9,417 nucleotides of DNA. Origin: Holosporales bacterium (GTDB lineage: Bacteria > Pseudomonadota > Alphaproteobacteria > BNTO01). The stretch spans positions 1 to 9,417 of the forward strand of contig JAISXM010000098.1 of the NCBI GenBank assembly GCA_031270515.1, in the 5' to 3' direction. Under the pieces are notes generated by a model. The model was not told where the DNA came from and searched no databases. It saw only the letters and a list, made by a program, of their open reading frames with translations. Made by a program: the position numbers and the translations under genes. Within the stretch, counting starts at the first letter, position 1; each line of letters opens with the position of its first letter. Shown here piece after piece: positions 5,345 to 9,417 of this stretch.

Positions 5345-5445
5345 AGCTAAACCACGTCTGGGCTGAGCAGAAAAATACCAGCTTACGCTGCGCTTTGCCT
5401 TGGTCAGTTTCACATTCCGTTGTACTATCCAGAAGTGGTTTAGCT
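5345..5445 (+). repeat. T element copy 2 (~101 bp with terminal inverted repeats)
   Basis: AGCTAAACCAC (5345-5355) and GTGGTTTAGCT (5435-5445) are perfect 11-bp inverted repeats. The interior shares AAATACCAGC and GCGC.TTGC with copy 1 at 3882-3979. It ends 26 bases upstream of the LRR start codon, so a transcript of that gene may carry part of it in its leader. Confidence 0.65.
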
Positions 5446-5471
5446 GTAACAAAACAAAAAAGAAGGTAAAT

Positions 5472-7232
5472 ATGATGCAAACTAACTCCAAAAACGTGAA
5501 CCCAAAATTTCGCTCTAATATTCTAAAGGCTATTCGTCGAACATTGTTTTTGTCCACATTTGCAAGCGTTGCTGCGAATGCGAACTTAAATCACAGTGGT
5601 GTTTTTATTGATAGCGATACCGTACGGTATCGCGTGCAAAATGGCGAGGCTACCGTAGATCAACGCAGTTATAGTCGTCTTCTGTACCGAAATGTGGTCT
5701 GCGTTGACGGGTTCGTAGCGAAGACAGTTGCCGTCATGACAGGAAGGACAGCTGAAGACGCAAGCCGTCATGAGATACAAGTTCATTGGCAGGGACCTGC
5801 GCACGTATTCATTGGCAGCGGGAAGTGTTGCATTGAAAAGAATACCACGCGACTTGGAGCGTACACGTTTGAGAACCATCGTTTTTCTGATGGGGTCACG
5901 TTTGAGTATGAAGATGCAGGTGATCCTCGTACCATTATTATTGAAAAACGTTGTTTTTTTCATGCATATATGCCGAGCATTTGTATCCCTGAACGTATTA
6001 ACATAACAATGATGGAAAGCGTGTTTGAGCATGCCGAGATTCCGTTGATAACTTTCAATTGCAAAATTAACGTGCTTCCGCCTCGTTTGTTCAAATACGT
6101 GCATTCTGAGCGCATTGTTATTAATTCTAGCATTAGTGTGATAGGGGAGGAGTGTTTCTTTGGTAAAGAATTCGATGCAACAGAATTTCTTCGCGAACAT
6201 CAACATCAAATAACGCATATTGGCAAATGCGCATTTACGAACAACCCAGTTTCACATTACACTGGAGCCCCAACGTTGCAGAGCATTGACGACCAGGCAT
6301 TTGATTGCTCAGGTTTAACAATGGTTGACCTGAGCCAGTGCCTAAATGTGAGTTTTGGAGATAAGGTGTTCTTATACTGTGGACGTCTTTCCTCTGTAGT
6401 TTTTCCACCAAATATAATATCTATCACTGAGTGTATGTTTTATTACTGTCGTAGTTTAATATCGATAGATCTACCTGATTCAGTTTTATCTTTGCAACAT
6501 AGTTGCTTCTGCGTCAGCGGGTTGCAAAAACTACGCTTACCCCCTCGCCTTCTTTCAATTGACATTGCTGCGCTAATGAGTACTGACATCATACATCTGA
6601 TCATACCGGCAAGCGTCTTATATATTGGAATATGTGCTGTGTATGACGTCCCAACGATAAGAATGGAACGCTCCTATTTAACACGATATTTCAATCATGA
6701 TATGTTGTTTGGTACAAATGTGCGTCGTCATTACGCTGCCCCTGAAACAGTGGAAAACGCGTTTGTCGTGAGTGAAGTTCCCTTGAGCGACTTGATCAAT
6801 GAGGAATGTTTTGAAAATCTTGCAAATACTTTGGATGAGGCTGAGGTACAAAGCTATTCAGTATTAGTTCGTTGGTCATTTGGGACTGATGTATTCGATA
6901 ATTGTATATTCACCCTATCCGTAAACGGGATAACGGAACATCTACGATCGCGGTTAGCAAGTACAAAGAGCAACAAATATGTATGCGTTCCTGGAACTAA
7001 CGATATAAAGATGTTCGATCACTTGAAGGACGGACGACTACACGTTATGCCCGCAGGATCACCTCCCATTGCGCAAATTATAGAAGATCAATATCGACAA
7101 GCTCAGTTGCAGATTGAAGACGCGAATTTCCAGTTTATTGCCAATGCTTTGGCTCAATCGCTGATTGAAGGCGTTCTGGTTCAGTTGGTAAAAGACACTA
7201 TGCCTAATTGCGAATACCTTGTGAATTATTAG
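5472..7232 (+). CDS. Exported BspA-like leucine-rich-repeat protein, 586 aa
   Basis: The ATG at 5472 (or 5475) is chosen because AGAAGG lies five to eight bases upstream and because it gives a usable Sec signal: a basic N-region (KNVNPKFRSNILKAIRR), a core TLFLSTFASV and AANA, probably cut near residue 37. Residues of about 160-385 hold irregular leucine-rich repeats of the LRR_5/BspA type: short beta strands and proline turns such as SISVIGEECFF, LQSIDDQAFDCSGLTMVDLS, SLISIDLPDSVLSLQHSCF, LRLPPRLLSID and IIHLIIPASVLYIG. In BspA proteins the unit reads 'I..I...AF..C..L..I.LP..', which these follow with many Cys in the variable sites. BspA-like proteins are surface or secreted and bind host proteins or other cells. 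Residues 386-586 are not recognised. The preceding spacer carries H and T repeats. The role in this organism is inference from the family. Confidence 0.87.
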   Translation: MMQTNSKNVNPKFRSNILKAIRRTLFLSTFASVAANANLNHSGVFIDSDTVRYRVQNGEATVDQRSYSRLLYRNVVCVDGFVAKTVAVMTGRTAEDASRHEIQVHWQGPAHVFIGSGKCCIEKNTTRLGAYTFENHRFSDGVTFEYEDAGDPRTIIIEKRCFFHAYMPSICIPERINITMMESVFEHAEIPLITFNCKINVLPPRLFKYVHSERIVINSSISVIGEECFFGKEFDATEFLREHQHQITHIGKCAFTNNPVSHYTGAPTLQSIDDQAFDCSGLTMVDLSQCLNVSFGDKVFLYCGRLSSVVFPPNIISITECMFYYCRSLISIDLPDSVLSLQHSCFCVSGLQKLRLPPRLLSIDIAALMSTDIIHLIIPASVLYIGICAVYDVPTIRMERSYLTRYFNHDMLFGTNVRRHYAAPETVENAFVVSEVPLSDLINEECFENLANTLDEAEVQSYSVLVRWSFGTDVFDNCIFTLSVNGITEHLRSRLASTKSNKYVCVPGTNDIKMFDHLKDGRLHVMPAGSPPIAQIIEDQYRQAQLQIEDANFQFIANALAQSLIEGVLVQLVKDTMPNCEYLVNY

Positions 7233-7263
7233 GGCTATGGTTTAGCGGAAAACCTAGCTTTAC

Positions 7264-7292
7264 ATCTACAAGGCTTTTGGCCTTGGGTAGAT
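7264..7292 (+). terminator. Hairpin after the LRR gene, possible terminator
   Basis: ATCTAC-AAGGC pairs with GCCTT-(GG bulge)-GTAGAT around TTTG. It lies 31 bases after the TAG of the LRR gene and directly in front of an H repeat. No T-run follows, so termination is unproven. Confidence 0.35.
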
Positions 7293-7378
7293 ACCTGCCC
7301 ATAAAAACAATTTGAAGTTCGTTGTAATACAAGGCTTCGACGAAGATAAAAATTCAAATTGTTTTTATGGGAAGGTAT
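7291..7378 (+). repeat. H repeat copy 4, best preserved (26-bp arms)
   Basis: The left arm (7291-7316: ATACCTG, CCCATAAAAACAATTTGAA) pairs with the right arm (7353-7378: TTCAAATTGTTTTTATGGG, AAGGTAT) with one mismatch. Between them is the core TTCGTTGTAATACAAGGCTT, CGACGAAGATAAA, which itself holds two nested palindromes (TTGTA-A-TACAA and CTTCG-A-CGAAG). The right end reads TTCAAA, 17 bases, TATAGA, a weak promoter shape pointing to the DUF4139 gene 100 bases downstream. Confidence 0.9.
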
Positions 7379-7476
7379 AGATCTTTACCGAAACCCCTAC
7401 AACAAAAACAGCCGGAGTTTTCCCCCATCCAAAAAATGGTGTAACATCATGCAGTTATGCGCTTACGGATGCCTCA

Positions 7477-8970
7477 ATGTATTTACAACGTGTTGCCTCT
7501 ATCGTAACGACTTCCACGCTAATGTTGGCGTCTTTGTGTCGTGCATCCATTATTTCTACGGCAAAGGATGACTCCCCGTTTACGCTCTCGCTGCTGGGTC
7601 AAAACTGCATTGTCGGCGATGAAGGGCGCTTTGTTGCCGAAAATCCCGCTGTGAATGCCGCAAGAACAAAAATCTGCTGGTATATGAACGGCGCGGTTGT
7701 TGTGACGATGATCCCTCATAATGAGGTCTTTGTTAACAACGAATTCGTCATCCCGAACTTGTCTGCGTCTGTGAATGAGCGGTCCATCGTCGTTTCGCCC
7801 CCTCCTTCTGTTGTTGTGAGTGGTTATAATGCAAGGACAACGAATACCCAGTGCTGCTTACACGTCACAGCTCAAATAATTGGCACAGTATCAGATAATG
7901 ATTTGTGGAAAGTTCAGTATATTACAAAGGACGTAAGTTGGTCCGCGTATTATTACCTTGAATTCACACCAGACCAAAATTATGTAACGTTTCGGGCGAT
8001 TTTTCGTCTGGACAATTCTTCGGGCATTTTGTTTCAAAACATACAAATCCTATTCTTCGAAAGCGAAATCGCCAACGAAGAGCAATTAAAAAATGCAGAA
8101 CCGTTTATAACGCCACATGCATCCACAATGTATAAGCACTTCATAGAAGGAGACTTGGGCACAGGCAGGGATATTTTGTGGTGTAGCGCAACGCGCGTGC
8201 CTGTATCCAAGCGCAGCGGGCTTTTTGTCGGGGGCAAATGCTTGCGAAAAATGGACAAGATCGAGTACCCGCGCGTCCAAAATTGGATCACGTTCCCTAA
8301 CACGGCGGATGTCGGCTTAGGGAAGGCGCTGCCGAGCGGGATAGTCTCTGTGCATAGGAATCAGGATGGGTTCACTCCTTTTATGGGGTACTCTACTATG
8401 AATGCCGTCCGCGGCGGAGACGATGTGACGATCCGAACGCCGTCAGAGTTGAGCTGCGGGATTGGAAGTGGGCAGAGGCCAGTGCTGGGACAAGGGCAGG
8501 CGCAGGGCAAAAGCAGCGGCATTGCAACGCAGGGGCAAGGGCAAGGCAAAAGCAACAGCAGCATTGCGGGACAAACGCAGGGCAAGCTACTCAGCGGCAG
8601 CATTGCGACGCAGTCCCTGCAAGGCGCGGCTAATGCTGGCGGCGGAAAGGATAAGTACGCCTCAGAAGAGTTCAGCCATTCATCTTTAGATACGCAATTA
8701 ATACAAGAGTATTACCGTATGCTGGCGCCAAATGTGGCGGAATCCGAATATAAGTTAGTTTTGAAGAATCCTACAGATAAGCCTGTGCAACTGACGGTGA
8801 CGATAGATCAGGATAAAAATGTTCAATATTTATTGACTCGCTCGAGCTTGAGTTACGATAAGAACAAGCAAGGAAACGTTGTCTGGACGCTAGATATTCC
8901 GGCGTTTAGTTCAAGGGAGATAAAATATAAGTTGACGCTAAAATTGTTGAATTATAGCGAAAATAAATGA
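7477..8970 (+). CDS. Exported DUF4139-domain protein with Gln/Gly-rich insertion, 497 aa
   Basis: The start MYLQRVASIVTTSTLMLASL with CRA is a Sec signal, probably cut after Ala23; no lipobox is present. The body fits the DUF4139 (mucoidy-inhibitor-A-like) family: WKVQYITKDVSWSAYYYLEF (from 144), FRLDNSSGILFQN (about 177-189), LPSGIVSVHRNQDG (about 285-298), FMGYSTMNAV, then EYKLVLKNPTDKPVQLTV (424-441) and a final strand set FSSREIKYKLTL. These are the known landmarks of this beta-rich exported family, whose molecular function is poorly known. Between the third and last blocks, about 329-390, lies a low-complexity stretch of imperfect repeats (GQGQAQGKSSGIATQ, GQGQGKSNSSIAGQ, TQGKLLSGSIATQ), longer than this loop usually is. 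ATG 7477 is the only good in-frame start; its Shine-Dalgarno is weak (CGGAT). The gene follows H copy 4. I am sure of the family, not of the role. Confidence 0.9.
   Translation: MYLQRVASIVTTSTLMLASLCRASIISTAKDDSPFTLSLLGQNCIVGDEGRFVAENPAVNAARTKICWYMNGAVVVTMIPHNEVFVNNEFVIPNLSASVNERSIVVSPPPSVVVSGYNARTTNTQCCLHVTAQIIGTVSDNDLWKVQYITKDVSWSAYYYLEFTPDQNYVTFRAIFRLDNSSGILFQNIQILFFESEIANEEQLKNAEPFITPHASTMYKHFIEGDLGTGRDILWCSATRVPVSKRSGLFVGGKCLRKMDKIEYPRVQNWITFPNTADVGLGKALPSGIVSVHRNQDGFTPFMGYSTMNAVRGGDDVTIRTPSELSCGIGSGQRPVLGQGQAQGKSSGIATQGQGQGKSNSSIAGQTQGKLLSGSIATQSLQGAANAGGGKDKYASEEFSHSSLDTQLIQEYYRMLAPNVAESEYKLVLKNPTDKPVQLTVTIDQDKNVQYLLTRSSLSYDKNKQGNVVWTLDIPAFSSREIKYKLTLKLLNYSENK
8482..8614 (+). repeat. 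Imperfect in-frame repeats coding for the Gln/Gly/Ser-rich insertion
   Basis: About three imperfect copies of a 39-45-base unit containing CAGGGCAAAAGCAGC and GGCAGCATTGCGACGCAG follow each other, all multiples of three long so that the DUF4139 frame is kept. The GC content is visibly higher than in the flanking coding sequence. Confidence 0.7.
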
Positions 8971-9106
8971 TCTAACACATTGCTGGTGCGGCAAGTCTCA
9001 GGGCCTACGCATGATTGGTAATTTTTTTTACAATTCTAGCGACATTTTACGTGTTTCCCGAGGTTTATCAAGAGACGTCGGGTGCTAAGCTGGCTCGGAA
9101 AAAAAG

Positions 9107-9135
9107 TTCAAATTGTTTTTATAGGTAGGTATCGT
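9107..9135 (+). repeat. H repeat, isolated right arm
   Basis: TTCAAATTGTTTTTATAGG (9107-9125) followed by TAGGTATCG matches the right end of H copy 4, but the left arm and core are missing: upstream is a different G/C-rich stretch with the weak stem CCCGA (9057-9061)/TCGGG (9078-9082). The rest of 8971-9106 has no visible gene. A small TTGC/GCAA hairpin is present near 8981-8995 and a T8 run near 9022, too far apart to form a standard terminator. Confidence 0.7.
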
Positions 9136-9142
9136 GTATAAT
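9113..9142 (+). promoter_or_regulatory. Candidate promoter for the Rpn N-terminal fragment
   Basis: A perfect TATAAT (9137-9142) lies 40 bases upstream of ATG 9182. The best -35, TTGTTT (9113-9118, 18-base spacer), is inside the H arm, so the repeat would supply part of the promoter. Confidence 0.45.
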
Positions 9143-9181
9143 TATTAATAGTAGTGATAGAGCAGCATTTTGGTATGTGCG

Positions 9182-9417
9182 ATGTCTTCGTTGTTAAGCC
9201 CGCAAATTGACTTTGTTTTTAAGAATATCTTTGGTGTGGAAGGCAAAGAGCCGCTATACCCAATCACAAAAAGAGTTAGCAGCAGGAGTTTCGGAGGACG
9301 GGCGCGGGACCCCATTCAACTAGTTGAATGGGCACCCGGGCGCAGAGCTGTACGGACCACCCATAAAAACAAATTGTTTTTATGGGGACCCGGTCAAACG
9401 TACTGCTCAAGCCCGGA
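9182..9417 (+). pseudogene. N-terminal fragment of an Rpn-family (PD-(D/E)XK nuclease/putative transposase) gene, disrupted by repeats
   Basis: From ATG 9182 the frame gives MSSLLSPQIDFVFKNIFGVE, then GKEPL. This is the characteristic N-terminus of Rpn/PD-(D/E)XK family transposases ('LLSP..DFVFK.IFG.E'). After about residue 25, where members continue with L(I)SFLNA and the nuclease core, the sequence changes to unrelated residues (YPITKRVSSRSFGGRARD) and then to the translated P palindrome (PIQLVEWA) and H hairpin (HKNKLFLWG). The frame is still open at the window edge, but none of it looks like Rpn. The gene was cut by deletion or repeat insertion and cannot make a nuclease from this part. 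It is a different end of the protein from the one at 3-173, so the two are not shown to be one gene. Confidence 0.75.
9305..9410 (-). repeat. Composite inverted repeat, right copy (pairs with 1368-1472)
   Basis: It contains a perfect P palindrome (9311-9332), GAGCTGTAC and a loopless H hairpin (9360-9386, 13-bp arms around one A), then CCGGTCAAACGTACTGCTCAA. Its reverse complement matches 1368-1472 nearly throughout, including the link AGCAGTACGTTT. Both palindromes here are in better condition than the left copy's H hairpin. Confidence 0.85.

Noticed and set aside
5400..5471. N-terminal extension of the LRR frame back to TTG 5400
   Set aside because: It overlaps the T element; the ATG at 5472/5475 has a proper AGAAGG ribosome site and leads into a signal peptide.
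5586..6218. A 210-codon minus-strand frame
   Set aside because: It lies wholly inside the LRR gene on the opposite strand and has no family resemblance or ribosome site.
9002..9035. Intrinsic terminator of the DUF4139 gene at the T8 run near 9022
   Set aside because: There is no G/C-rich stem directly before the T run; the small hairpin at 8981-8995 is about 27 bases away.

Overview
This window looks like part of a decaying genome from an alphaproteobacterium, probably an intracellular or host-associated one of the Rickettsiales/Holosporales type. Three things point there: a Pal lipoprotein with alphaproteobacterial features, remnants of Rpn-family (PD-(D/E)XK nuclease/transposase) genes at both ends, and many dispersed palindromic repeats between genes. 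The taxonomic placement is inference; there is no rRNA or other decisive marker.

Layout from left to right: (1) the last 56 codons of an Rpn-type protein (+). (2) Repeat-rich spacer with one ~77-bp hairpin repeat and an 18-bp degenerate tandem repeat. (3) pal (+). (4) A repeat mosaic with three tandem 36-bp palindromic units. (5) A 545-aa unrecognised exported protein (-). (6) The C-terminal remnant of the replication-restart helicase PriA (-), broken by a stop codon and cut off by repeats. (7) A Sel1-repeat exported protein (-) whose 3' end has been shortened by a CAA-to-TAA type change. (8) A BspA-like leucine-rich-repeat exported protein (+). (9) A DUF4139-domain exported protein with a Gln/Gly-rich insertion (+). 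(10) The first ~25 codons of another Rpn gene (+), which then run into the same palindromic repeats seen at (4), in opposite orientation.

The intact genes other than pal all encode Sec-exported proteins, and two of them (Sel1, BspA-like LRR) are protein-interaction repeat proteins. Nothing suggests one shared operon: each gene has its own upstream spacer, and the spacers are built from shuffled copies of the same repeat modules. I call these H (~75-bp hairpin ending in CCCATAAAAACAA), P (22-bp palindrome in a 36-bp unit), T (~100 bp with AGCTAAAC terminal inverted repeats) and M (~57 bp with a GTTCGTCG...TTCGAA core).

I found no CRISPR array, tRNA, rRNA or convincing new defence or metabolic system. 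The most unusual content is the mosaic of palindromic repeats, including a ~105-bp composite copied in inverted orientation at 1368-1472 and 9305-9410, which brackets almost the whole exported-protein region.
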